16,981 bases of DNA, from the NCBI GenBank assembly GCA_041686355.1, contig JAWLDZ010000049.1:1-16981 (forward strand). Reading direction: 5' to 3'. The notes beneath the pieces were generated by a model. It did not search any database. It was not told where the DNA came from and was given only the letters and a program-made list of their open reading frames with translations. Shown here in pieces: positions 5,798-13,146 of the stretch. Source of the DNA: DSBN01 sp041686355 (GTDB lineage Bacteria; Spirochaetota; Spirochaetia; DSM-16054; Sediminispirochaetaceae). A program made the position numbers and the translations under genes. Every line of letters begins with the position of its first letter. The first letter of the stretch is position 1.

Positions 5798-6925
5798 ATG
5801 GGGAAAACAGCAGGGAAAACAGTAACAAAAGAGAGATTGATTCAATCTGCCATCGACCTGTTTTCCAGTTGCTGGTATGAAACAGTATCCATTGCAGAGA
5901 TTTGCCGCAACGCCGGCCTCTCTAACGGAATATTCTATAACTACTTTGATAAGAAAGAAGATATTTTCAAGGAAATTCTCGATCGTTATCTAGCTATCTT
6001 TTCAGACCGACTGAATCAGACTGTTGAACCGACGATTGAGGGAGAACTGAATCGGTTCCTGATGGTGATGTTCGAAGCTGGACAAGAGCACCGTAAACTG
6101 CTCACGGTCTACCGCGAAGGCCAGTACCGTTTTATCCGGTATGAGAAAAAGTTTAGAGAAATCTGCATAAACTATTTTGCCCGTATGTACAATCGGGAGA
6201 TTGATGAAGCGGAGTATATTTTTCTTATTTCAGCGGCCCGCTTTGTTTTTATCCGCTCGATTTATGAGCAAACTGAAGTAGATCGTAAGAAGCTGCATGC
6301 CCTCCTGCTCGACGGTTTTTTTACCGAAAAGATCGGCAACCCTCACCGCATTCTCACCACCGATCATACGCCCCTCCCTCCCCCGGAGGATAGCTCACGC
6401 AGCAAGCTCATTGAATCCGGCATTAAACTCTTCGGCCGACGCGGGTATTATAAAGTCAACGTATATGAGGTCGCAAAACAAGCGGGGTTTTCGGTCGGGA
6501 CCTTTTACCTCTATTTCCCTACCAAAGAAAAGTTTCTCGCAGAGATAGTCGAGACCATCGGCTCACGTACTCGCCACTTCATCTCCACCAATCTGGATAC
6601 CTCCCTGAACCGTACGGAACAGGAAATACAGGGGATGTACCTCTTTTATCAGCATTTTAGATATAACAAAAGTTATTACTCCATTGTGCTCGAGGCGGAG
6701 TTTGTGGTGAATGAGGAGGCTACCGCCTACTATGACAAGTTTGAACAGGGATACCAAAAAACACTCAGTCATATAAAAAGCGATGATAAAAAACTTGTGG
6801 CCAATGCCCTTATGGGTATCTCACACTATTTCGGAATCGAGTCGATTTTCAGTAAAAATGTGTCCGACATCGAAGCAACAATTCTGAAAATCGGAGAACT
6901 CCTGCACAGGGGTCTGAGACAATAA
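5798..6925 (+). CDS. Tandem TetR-family transcriptional regulator (two TetR halves in one chain)
   Basis: The 375-residue protein is about twice the usual TetR length and contains two TetR DNA-binding domains. The first spans about residues 10-60 (IAEICRNAGLSNGIFYNYFDKKEDI) and the second about 200-250 (VYEVAKQAGFSVGTFYLYFPTKEKF). Each is followed by a helical region that would be the ligand-binding or dimerisation part, about 61-185 and 255-375. A proline-rich linker (PLPPPED, 192-198) joins the halves. TetR proteins normally bind DNA as dimers, so this chain could act as a built-in pseudo-dimer or bring two sites together. The ribosome site GGAG is 11 bases from the ATG. Palindromes upstream suggest autoregulation, and its position suggests control of the acyl-CoA genes and the following hydrolase. 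The ligand is unknown, perhaps an acyl-CoA. Confidence 0.9.
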   Translation: MGKTAGKTVTKERLIQSAIDLFSSCWYETVSIAEICRNAGLSNGIFYNYFDKKEDIFKEILDRYLAIFSDRLNQTVEPTIEGELNRFLMVMFEAGQEHRKLLTVYREGQYRFIRYEKKFREICINYFARMYNREIDEAEYIFLISAARFVFIRSIYEQTEVDRKKLHALLLDGFFTEKIGNPHRILTTDHTPLPPPEDSSRSKLIESGIKLFGRRGYYKVNVYEVAKQAGFSVGTFYLYFPTKEKFLAEIVETIGSRTRHFISTNLDTSLNRTEQEIQGMYLFYQHFRYNKSYYSIVLEAEFVVNEEATAYYDKFEQGYQKTLSHIKSDDKKLVANALMGISHYFGIESIFSKNVSDIEATILKIGELLHRGLRQ

Positions 6926-6938
6926 GAAAGGGATTACA

Positions 6939-7709
6939 ATGGAAACACAAACGGTCAAGGTAAATGGAATCGAGATTTCCTACAACACTTCCGGGTCAGG
7001 GCTACCTTTGTTGTATATCCACGGTAACACCGGATCCAAGCTATGGTTCGAAAAGGTCATGAATATCGAAGGGCTGCGCACTATCGCCCCGGATATGCCG
7101 AATTTTGGAGATTCAGCGCGTCTCTCCACGGCCGATATCGACGAATACGCCGATTATATACGTAATTTCATCTTAGCTCTGAAACTCTCCACCCCCCTCC
7201 CAGTAGTAGGACACTCTCTGGGAGGGGCTGTAGCTATTTCCCTCGCACTGCGAAACCCCGAAATAGCCTCTCGACTTATCTTGGTGGACTCCGCACCTCT
7301 GGACGGACTAAAAACCCCTGAAGAGCACTACCCCATTATCGAACAATACAAAACCGACCGTAATTTGCTGCATCAGGCACTCCAAGCAGTCGCTCCCACC
7401 ATGGACGATACGGGGTTTCTGGAAAAACTGGTAGAACAGGCGATGAAAATGAATCCGCTTGCCTTTGCCGGCAATGCCCGGGCTTTGGAGCGGTTTAATT
7501 ACCAGGGGCAGGGAACACAATTTGACAAGCCCGTACTGGTGATAGTCGGCGACAAGGATGTCATCATCAGCCGGGAGATGGCTCAAGCGACTGCGGACGC
7601 CTTTCCTAAGGGTGAACTCAAGGTACTAGAAGGCATCGGCCATTCCGTGATGGTCGAGGATCCGAACGCTTTTATCTCCCTTATCAAAGAAAATATTCGG
7701 AAAAGCTGA
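6939..7709 (+). CDS. Alpha/beta-hydrolase fold protein
   Basis: This is a 256-residue cytoplasmic alpha/beta hydrolase of normal family length with no signal peptide. The nucleophile elbow is GHSLGG (91-96, Ser93), the acid is Asp207 in VGDKDVII and the base is His235 in GIGHSVMVE. HGNTGS (28-33) forms the oxyanion-hole loop. The family hydrolyses esters, thioesters, lactones or C-C bonds, so the reaction cannot be assigned from sequence. The gene starts 13 bases after the tandem TetR gene with an AAAGGG site and is probably in the same transcript. Its neighbours suggest an acyl ester or thioester substrate, but that is inference. Confidence 0.88.
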   Translation: METQTVKVNGIEISYNTSGSGLPLLYIHGNTGSKLWFEKVMNIEGLRTIAPDMPNFGDSARLSTADIDEYADYIRNFILALKLSTPLPVVGHSLGGAVAISLALRNPEIASRLILVDSAPLDGLKTPEEHYPIIEQYKTDRNLLHQALQAVAPTMDDTGFLEKLVEQAMKMNPLAFAGNARALERFNYQGQGTQFDKPVLVIVGDKDVIISREMAQATADAFPKGELKVLEGIGHSVMVEDPNAFISLIKENIRKS

Positions 7710-7729
7710 AATTCCCCCGGGATTTATCA

Positions 7730-8188
7730 ATGAAGAACAAAAAGAGGCTGGGCGCCGCAATCGCCGTTGCAGTGGCCCTCATTCTGCTGTCCACCCGCAT
7801 GGGTCTTGTATCGGTAATTTACCAGAGGGATCCGCCGAAGGCGGCTGAACTCTGCAGTGAAGCCATCCCGTGGAAAGAGGTCTGGAATGAGCCGGAGCGT
7901 TATCGGGGAGAGCAGATCGCGGTGACGGGAAAAGTTGCGGCTGCCGCCTATATTTCCGATATTAAAGGAAAACCGACCTTCATCAACCTCGGCAATCCCC
8001 ATCCCCGCACCCCCCGTTTCGAAATCCTCATTTGGGAAGAGAGCCGCCCCTCGTTTTTGGCCGCCCTGCCCGCTCCCCCCGAACTGCTGTTCGACCAGCA
8101 AAACATTTGTGTGGCGGGAACCGTGGAATTACACGAGGGGGTCCCGCAGATCGAAATCAGGGATCCTGTACAGATAAAGCAGCAGTAA
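7730..8188 (+). CDS. Membrane-anchored small OB-fold-like protein
   Basis: The 152-residue protein starts with a basic stretch and a hydrophobic segment (about 7-30) that is either a signal anchor or an uncleaved signal peptide; no lipobox cysteine follows directly. The rest (about 48-148) is beta-rich and resembles the OB-fold domains related to tRNA_anti and thermonuclease-associated modules. A GEQIAVTGKV strand is followed by KPTFINLG, FEILIWEE, ICVAGTVELHEGVPQIEIRDPVQI. The domain would face the periplasm or the outside. The gene begins 20 bases after the hydrolase with only a weak ribosome site and is the last rightward gene before a convergent operon. It may bind a nucleic acid or oligosaccharide; no function is known to me. 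Confidence 0.7.
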   Translation: MKNKKRLGAAIAVAVALILLSTRMGLVSVIYQRDPPKAAELCSEAIPWKEVWNEPERYRGEQIAVTGKVAAAAYISDIKGKPTFINLGNPHPRTPRFEILIWEESRPSFLAALPAPPELLFDQQNICVAGTVELHEGVPQIEIRDPVQIKQQ

Positions 8189-8199
8189 ATGACAAGATT

Positions 8200-8217
8200 A
8201 TAACTTCAGTTATTTTT
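8200..8217. terminator. Weak convergent terminator
   Basis: ATAACT-TC-AGTTAT followed by TTTT lies in the 21-base gap between the convergent OB-fold-like and dehydrogenase genes. The stem is AT-only and the loop small, so efficiency would be low. The reverse strand also shows the stem but with weaker T content. Confidence 0.3.
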
Positions 8218-9241
8218 CCCCTATGACGCCTACCACCTTTACGTACTTCTGTGGGTTCTCCGCCATCTGAGCCAGATAGGCCGGCAGTTCGCTAAAATCG
8301 ACAGTTGCCGAGACTATGCTCTGCACATCTACCTTGCCCGAATCAATCAGCTGGATGGCCTCGGGGAATTCACCCGCGCTGGTACGGGAACCACGGACAT
8401 CCAGCTCTTTCTTGATAAACAGACCCGTGGGCAGCTCTACATCGCTTTTTGGATGGCCGGTAAAGACAATCCGTCCCGCATTCGCTGCCGCATCGATAGT
8501 TTGCCGAATAATCGGAAGTGCCCCGGTGGCCTCAAACACACACTCTGCCAGACGGCCGCCGGTAATTTCACGCACCCGTTCCACCACATCGGTTTCCTTG
8601 GCATTTATGGTGTAGGCGGCCCCAAGGTTGGCGGCCAGTTGCAGGCGTTCGGGCAGAATATCAACTACGATAGCCTTAGCCCCGTAGGCCTTGGATACCT
8701 GCGAAATCAGGTTGCCGATTGGGCCGGCGCCAAAAACTACCACGTGCTCCCCCGCTTTCACCGCACCGCGGTGCACACTGTGCAGAGCAATTGTCAACGG
8801 TTCAACGCTGGCGGCCTGCTCGGCGGAAAAACCGTCCGGTATCGGATGGACCAGTTCCTTAGGAAAGGAGAAGAACTCACTCATCCCGCCATCGGTCTGG
8901 ACACCGAGTACCTTCAGGTCAACACAGCTGTTGCTGCGGCCGATCGAACAGGGATAACACTTGCCGCAACTGAGGTACGGCTCCAGCACTACCCGCTGCC
9001 CGGGAACAAGTTTAGTTGCCCCGGCCTTGTCGGTCGATTCTACGACACCGGCAAGTTCGTGGCCGATGATACGCGGGTAGCTTACCAACTGGTTTACCCC
9101 GCGATAGGCCGCCACATCGGAGCCGCAAATGGCCATCGATTTAATGCGGACCAGTACCTCCCCCGCCTGTACTTCCGGTTCCGGAATTTCTTTTACACTC
9201 ACCGAACCCGGGTTTTCTAAATAAATTGCTTTCATACTCAT
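8210..9241 (-). CDS. Zinc-dependent medium-chain dehydrogenase (sugar-acid or polyol type)
   Basis: This 343-residue MDR-superfamily enzyme carries catalytic zinc ligands Cys39 (AICGSD), His61-Glu62 (GHELAG) and Glu147. It keeps the structural-zinc cysteines 92, 95, 98 and 106 in SCGKCYPCSIGRSNSC, and the Rossmann motif GAGPIG (171-176). The pattern SYPRIIGHE and GVQTDGGMSEF resembles E. coli LgoD (L-galactonate 5-dehydrogenase) and related sorbitol or idonate dehydrogenases more than ethanol dehydrogenases. It probably oxidises a hydroxyl of a sugar acid with NAD(P)+. It is the last gene of the minus-strand operon; its GTGAGG ribosome site overlaps the stop of the preceding gene. The start could also be the ATG two codons later (9235). 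Confidence 0.88.
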   Translation of the reverse strand: MSMKAIYLENPGSVSVKEIPEPEVQAGEVLVRIKSMAICGSDVAAYRGVNQLVSYPRIIGHELAGVVESTDKAGATKLVPGQRVVLEPYLSCGKCYPCSIGRSNSCVDLKVLGVQTDGGMSEFFSFPKELVHPIPDGFSAEQAASVEPLTIALHSVHRGAVKAGEHVVVFGAGPIGNLISQVSKAYGAKAIVVDILPERLQLAANLGAAYTINAKETDVVERVREITGGRLAECVFEATGALPIIRQTIDAAANAGRIVFTGHPKSDVELPTGLFIKKELDVRGSRTSAGEFPEAIQLIDSGKVDVQSIVSATVDFSELPAYLAQMAENPQKYVKVVGVIGEK

Positions 9242-9247
9242 CGCGCC

Positions 9248-10198
9248 TCACATGCCTTCGCGTTGCTCTTTAATTATTTCTATAAACCGCTTGTTCCGGC
9301 GGCGGCGAAAATCTTCGCCGTCACGCCCGGACCAGTCAAACAAGCCCTGACCCGTCTTCTGTCCAAGCTCTCCCGCCTCTATTTTTTGAAGCAGAATTTT
9401 TTGGGGCTGAGCCTCCCGGCAGAGTGTCGGATACAGATAGCTCTGTACCTTCTGATGCAGGTCCAGTCCGCAGGAGTCGAAATACTCCATCGGCCCGATG
9501 CTCGAAAACCGCGGACCAAAGCTGTTTAATACCACCTTGTCGATATCCTCCGGCTCGGCCACTCCCTGCTCGATCAAATACAGGGCCTCCCTATACAGGG
9601 CGTGCTGCAGGCGGTTCCCGATATGCCCGGCGATATCCTTTTTCAATACCACCGGGGTTTTACCTAGTTTTTCTATAAACTCCATTGCCACCCGGCGCGC
9701 CTCCTCGCCAAGCCGGTCGTGGGGAACAATTTCTACCAGGGGAACCAGATAGGGAGGATTCCAAAAATGGGTAACCATCATCCGGCCCTGCTTCGAAATG
9801 TGTGCCCCGATGTCATTGGGTGAGAGCCCGGAGGTGCTGGAACAGAGCACCGCATGGTCCTGACAATGTGCATCGATCTGAGCGAATATATCCTGCTTCA
9901 CTTTGAGGTCTTCAAACACCGCCTCTACCACCAGGTCTGCATCCTTTACCGCCTCGGCAATATTGGTAGAGGTGGACACCCGAGCAAGGGCATCTTTCTT
10001 TTCTATTCCGGTAATCACCCCCTCGGCAACTAGATCATCAAGGTCTTTACCTATATTCTCTAAGCCCCGGGCGGTATCATTTTCATCGAGCCCAACCAGT
10101 CTCACGGAGATCCCGGCAGTCAGCACCGAGGTACTGATATCCGGCCCGATCATGCCGCAACCGATGATTGTAATTTTTTGTATGTCCTGTGCCGTCAT
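9248..10198 (-). CDS. 3-hydroxyacyl-CoA dehydrogenase family protein, probably a sugar-acid 3-dehydrogenase
   Basis: The 316-residue protein has the N-terminal NAD domain (GCGMIG, 13-18; VEAVFEDL, 91-98) and the C-terminal helical domain of 3-hydroxyacyl-CoA dehydrogenases. The catalytic dyad is His144 and Glu156 in THFWNPPYLVPLVEIVP, with Ser120-Ser121 and Asn147 around it. The HFWNPP...PLVE version and the short single-function length resemble lambda-crystallin/L-gulonate 3-dehydrogenase relatives. Its neighbours are a sugar-type transporter, a UlaG lactonase and an LgoD-like dehydrogenase, so I favour oxidation of a sugar acid at C3 over fatty-acid oxidation. The gene has a strong GAGGAGG site five bases from the ATG. 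A true hydroxybutyryl-CoA dehydrogenase role linked to the thiolase block remains possible. Confidence 0.85.
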   Translation of the reverse strand: MTAQDIQKITIIGCGMIGPDISTSVLTAGISVRLVGLDENDTARGLENIGKDLDDLVAEGVITGIEKKDALARVSTSTNIAEAVKDADLVVEAVFEDLKVKQDIFAQIDAHCQDHAVLCSSTSGLSPNDIGAHISKQGRMMVTHFWNPPYLVPLVEIVPHDRLGEEARRVAMEFIEKLGKTPVVLKKDIAGHIGNRLQHALYREALYLIEQGVAEPEDIDKVVLNSFGPRFSSIGPMEYFDSCGLDLHQKVQSYLYPTLCREAQPQKILLQKIEAGELGQKTGQGLFDWSGRDGEDFRRRRNKRFIEIIKEQREGM

Positions 10199-10229
10199 TT
10201 ATTCCTCCTCATATGCTGCTCACGTGTTG

Positions 10230-11309
10230 CTACAGAAAACTGGGAAAGGGTATGTTCGGTTCATCCGTAAAAAAGTCAAAGGTCCCCTGGGGATACCAAT
10301 ACCGCACCCGATTTTTATCGCGGGGATACACATACTGGGCACCGGTCTTCCAGAGAAACAGGCCGAACTGTAGTCGTTCATGGTTCATCCGCCACAATGT
10401 TTCCAGCTCATGGTCATCGGGAACCTGATTTGTCCAGGTGTCGTGGTGAAAGGGAATCAAAACCCGTGCATCCAGATTCTGGGCAATTCGGAGACAATCG
10501 GATGCAGGTACTTTGTCCATGTTCCCCGGTGCATTAATTCCGTAGGAAACCAAACACACATCGATATCAAACTCTTTCCCGTGCTTGAAATACCCATTTG
10601 AATAGTGGGAATCTCCGGAATGGTAGATCTGTCCACCGGGAGTCTCAATGACATAGCTTACTGCACGCTCATCCATATCCACCGGCATTTTTCCCCGTAA
10701 ATCCCCGGTGGGGGGAGTGGTGATGAGGGCGGTGCGGTCAAAAGACTCTACCGCATGCACTGTTATATCCCCTACTTTATAGGTATCCCCGGGTTTGACC
10801 ACTACACAGCGCTCTTCGGGAACTCCGATGGCCAGCCATTTATCAACGCACAATTGCGGTCCCACAAAGGGGGCATCAGTGTTCTGTACCACCGCCGCCG
10901 CCACATACGGGCAAATATGATCGTCGTGAATATGCGTAGAGAACAGCACATCCAGCTTATTGATCTTGCCCACCTCAAAGGGATCCATCACCGTTGGATA
11001 GGCCTTTAGATTAGGGGGAAGGGCCCGCCCTCCGGTCATTCGGGTCATTTGAAAATCCTGGGTCTCCTCAAAGGGCGGTTCCACATGGGTCGAACGGCCG
11101 CGGCCTACCCAATAGTCCATAGCGATATTTGCATCGCCGGGAGTTTTTACCCAGATCCCGGTGGTTCCGAGCCACCACATGGAGAAGTTCCCCGGTTCTA
11201 CCTTATAATCCCTGATCTCCTCATTGAGCCAGGTACCCCATTCGGGAAATACATCCTTAAGCCACTGTTCTTTCGTTATCGATTTTACATTCATGGAATC
11301 ATCTCCCAT
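10230..11309 (-). CDS. ulaG: UlaG-type metallo-beta-lactamase-fold lactonase
   Basis: The sequence matches the E. coli L-ascorbate-6-phosphate lactonase UlaG pattern almost end to end. Shared features are FPEWGTWLNEEI near the start, MWWLGTTGIW, DRTALITTPP, GGQIYHSGDSHYSN and IPFHHD. Metal-binding residues are visible as His126-x-His128-x-Asp130-His131 (THIHDDH), with Asp233 and His288-His289 elsewhere. I count 359 residues from the ATG at 11309, which follows GGAGG by eight bases; a TTG at 11324 overlaps that site, and an ATG at 11294 matches the E. coli start position. UlaG opens a phosphorylated lactone delivered by a PTS. Here the operon has an ABC importer and no PTS or kinase, so the substrate is probably an unphosphorylated lactone. 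It is the fifth gene of the operon. Confidence 0.92.
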   Translation of the reverse strand: MGDDSMNVKSITKEQWLKDVFPEWGTWLNEEIRDYKVEPGNFSMWWLGTTGIWVKTPGDANIAMDYWVGRGRSTHVEPPFEETQDFQMTRMTGGRALPPNLKAYPTVMDPFEVGKINKLDVLFSTHIHDDHICPYVAAAVVQNTDAPFVGPQLCVDKWLAIGVPEERCVVVKPGDTYKVGDITVHAVESFDRTALITTPPTGDLRGKMPVDMDERAVSYVIETPGGQIYHSGDSHYSNGYFKHGKEFDIDVCLVSYGINAPGNMDKVPASDCLRIAQNLDARVLIPFHHDTWTNQVPDDHELETLWRMNHERLQFGLFLWKTGAQYVYPRDKNRVRYWYPQGTFDFFTDEPNIPFPSFL

Positions 11310-11325
11310 ATCTCGCTCCTCCAAA

Positions 11326-11337
11326 ATAACTAGTTAT
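11326..11337. repeat. Short perfect palindrome before the UlaG gene
   Basis: ATAACTAGTTAT is a perfect 12-bp palindrome in the 29-base gap between the MalG-like permease and the UlaG gene. It could be an operator half, a weak stem or chance in AT-rich spacer. It does not match the palindrome upstream of the GntR gene. Confidence 0.2.
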
Positions 11338-11338
11338 A

Positions 11339-12184
11339 CTATCCTTTTACGGCTCCCGCCGTTAAACCCATAATTAAGCTCTTTGCCGCGGTGAAGGTAA
11401 AAATAAAGGCGGGAATCGCAATAATGGTTGCGATTGCAGTAATCTTTCCCCACTCGGTGCCTGTATCCGTTAAGAACAGGGATACCGCCACCGGCAGTGT
11501 ACGTGTATTGCGATTAGTCAGAACCAAACTCAGAATAAACTCATTCCAACTGATCCTGAAGGTAAATATACTTGCCACGGAAAGCCCCGGCGCAATCAAG
11601 GGCAAAATAATCCTTCGAAAGGTCATCATGTGTGAACAGCCATCCATTTGGGCCGATTCTTCAAGCTCCTTTGGAACCTCCATAATGAACGTACGCAGCA
11701 CCCAAATATTAAACGGCAGGTTAAGTGCCACATACACCAGGGCAAGACTCATCCTCGCATTAGTTACCCCCAGCTGGTTGTAGAGCAGAAATATCGGCAC
11801 CACCAGGATAACCGGGGGGACCATTCTCATCAACAAGGTCCCAATAACCACAAGCTTTTTCCCTTTGAACTTGAAACGTGCCAGCGAATAGGCACCTAAT
11901 GCTCCGGCAGCTACACTCAGCACCGTTGCGGTGAGGGCGACAAAGATGCTGTTATAAAAATAAGTAAAAAACTTTCCTTCAAAGAGCACTTCCTGATAGT
12001 TCTTAAAGGTGGGCAGAAACACCCATTTCGGGGGTATGCTGAAGGCGTCGACCTCATTTTTTAAAGAGGTTGCCACCATCTCATAAATTGGAAAAAGGGC
12101 AAATGCGGCAAATACAATAATGAATACATACCGCAACAGCATCGCGAGGTTCTGTCTTTTTTTCATTGTGAGCAGCGGCATCAT
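11339..12184 (-). CDS. Carbohydrate ABC transporter permease (MalG-like)
   Basis: This is a 281-residue inner-membrane permease with about six hydrophobic segments. It has the cytoplasmic EAA loop (ELEESAQMDGCSHMMTFRRI, about 173-192) that docks the ATPase, and the SWNEFILSL motif near 212-220 that is typical of MalG-type subunits. It forms the channel with the upstream permease. Its ATG overlaps the stop of that gene by one base (TAATG), and the AAGGAG ribosome site lies inside the preceding coding sequence, so the two are translationally coupled. A second ATG follows immediately. No ATP-binding subunit is encoded nearby. Confidence 0.93.
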   Translation of the reverse strand: MMPLLTMKKRQNLAMLLRYVFIIVFAAFALFPIYEMVATSLKNEVDAFSIPPKWVFLPTFKNYQEVLFEGKFFTYFYNSIFVALTATVLSVAAGALGAYSLARFKFKGKKLVVIGTLLMRMVPPVILVVPIFLLYNQLGVTNARMSLALVYVALNLPFNIWVLRTFIMEVPKELEESAQMDGCSHMMTFRRIILPLIAPGLSVASIFTFRISWNEFILSLVLTNRNTRTLPVAVSLFLTDTGTEWGKITAIATIIAIPAFIFTFTAAKSLIMGLTAGAVKG

Positions 12185-13068
12185 TAATTCTCCTTATTTC
12201 TGAGGTTGCTGACTAACAGACCAAGGGACAGAATTACAATCAGCAGCAATAAGAGTACGGCAATTGCTGATGCTAAGCCCAGGCGCTGACTGACAAAGGC
12301 CGACTTGTATAAGTGGAGGCTCATCACCTCCGTTGAAACTCCGGGCCCTCCATAGGTGAGGTTAAAAATTACCACCAAACTTCTAAAGGCATCTATAAGC
12401 CTTAGAATCGCCGTAACTCCAAGGATTGAAGCGATATAGGGAAGCTTTATGCGCAAAAGCTTTTGCATGTAGTTTGCCCCGTCTACGACGGCCGCATCGG
12501 AGAGGTCCTGGGGTACTCCCTGCAGGGCAGCCAAGGCAAGCAGAAACACAAAGGGCGTCCACTGCCACACATCGGCAATGATAACCGACGTTAATGCAAT
12601 ATCCGGATTCGACAGCCACTCCACACGCTCAAAGCCGATTTGAGTAAGAAGATAATTAATCTTACCGTAGGAGGGGTTGTACATAAATCGCCACATCACA
12701 CCCACTACTACCGGGGCCACCATAATCGGCAGCACAAACAGGGTCCGAAAAAATCGCATCCCCTTCAGCCCGGATTCCAACAGCAAGGCGAGGATAAGCC
12801 CAGCTACTATTTCTATTACCACCACACTTAACACAAAGCGAATAGTGACAAAGACGCTCGTACGAAAGTTATCACTTTTAAACAGCTCGATATAATTACG
12901 AAGCCCGACAAATGTCGGCTCCTTCGATATATCCCGCATAAGCCATTCAAAAAAACTTAAGCGCAAGCCCATAATAATTGGAACCAGTAGTATAAACGCC
13001 ATAATAATCAGTGAGGGTAGTAGAAACATTAGTGGAGTCGATTTTTGACGTAATGAAAGAGAACTCAT
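12184..13068 (-). CDS. Carbohydrate ABC transporter permease (MalF/UgpA-like)
   Basis: The 294-residue inner-membrane permease has about six membrane spans. The EAA loop is DLSDAAVVDGANYMQKLLRI (about 188-207), followed by LP as usual. The N-terminal motif PSLIIMAFILLVPIIMGLRLSF is characteristic of the sugar-permease MalF class. It pairs with the adjacent MalG-like subunit. Its start follows GGAGG by six bases, and a GC-rich hairpin separates it from the binding-protein gene upstream, probably tuning the protein ratio. The substrate class is inferred from neighbours as a sugar, sugar acid or lactone. Confidence 0.93.
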   Translation of the reverse strand: MSSLSLRQKSTPLMFLLPSLIIMAFILLVPIIMGLRLSFFEWLMRDISKEPTFVGLRNYIELFKSDNFRTSVFVTIRFVLSVVVIEIVAGLILALLLESGLKGMRFFRTLFVLPIMVAPVVVGVMWRFMYNPSYGKINYLLTQIGFERVEWLSNPDIALTSVIIADVWQWTPFVFLLALAALQGVPQDLSDAAVVDGANYMQKLLRIKLPYIASILGVTAILRLIDAFRSLVVIFNLTYGGPGVSTEVMSLHLYKSAFVSQRLGLASAIAVLLLLLIVILSLGLLVSNLRNKEN

Positions 13069-13084
13069 GGTATTCCTCCAGCCG

Positions 13085-13132
13085 GTTGTTGCAGACCGCC
13101 GCAGTTACAATGCGGCGGCCTAGTACAACAAC
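13085..13132 (-). promoter_or_regulatory. Intercistronic stem-loop between binding protein and permease
   Basis: CCGCCGCA (13096-13103) and TGCGGCGG (13111-13118) form a perfect 8-bp GC-rich stem with a seven-base loop. Outer arms GTTGTTG (13085-13091) and CAACAAC (13126-13132) can extend it across an asymmetric internal loop. It is not followed by a T-run on the transcribed strand. Such hairpins after binding-protein genes commonly stabilise the upstream mRNA and give the binding protein excess over the permeases. Confidence 0.6.
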
Positions 13133-13146
13133 ACAGTTCTTTAGAT

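Noticed and set aside
8453..9220. 255-residue frame on the plus strand over the zinc dehydrogenase
   Set aside because: Opposite strand of a gene with all zinc ligands intact; composition is that of a shadow frame.
11295..11308. Fourth copy of the 14-bp element (GGAATCATCTCCCA)
   Set aside because: It matches 12 of 14 bases but lies over the first codons and ribosome-site area of the UlaG gene, not at a promoter; best explained by chance.
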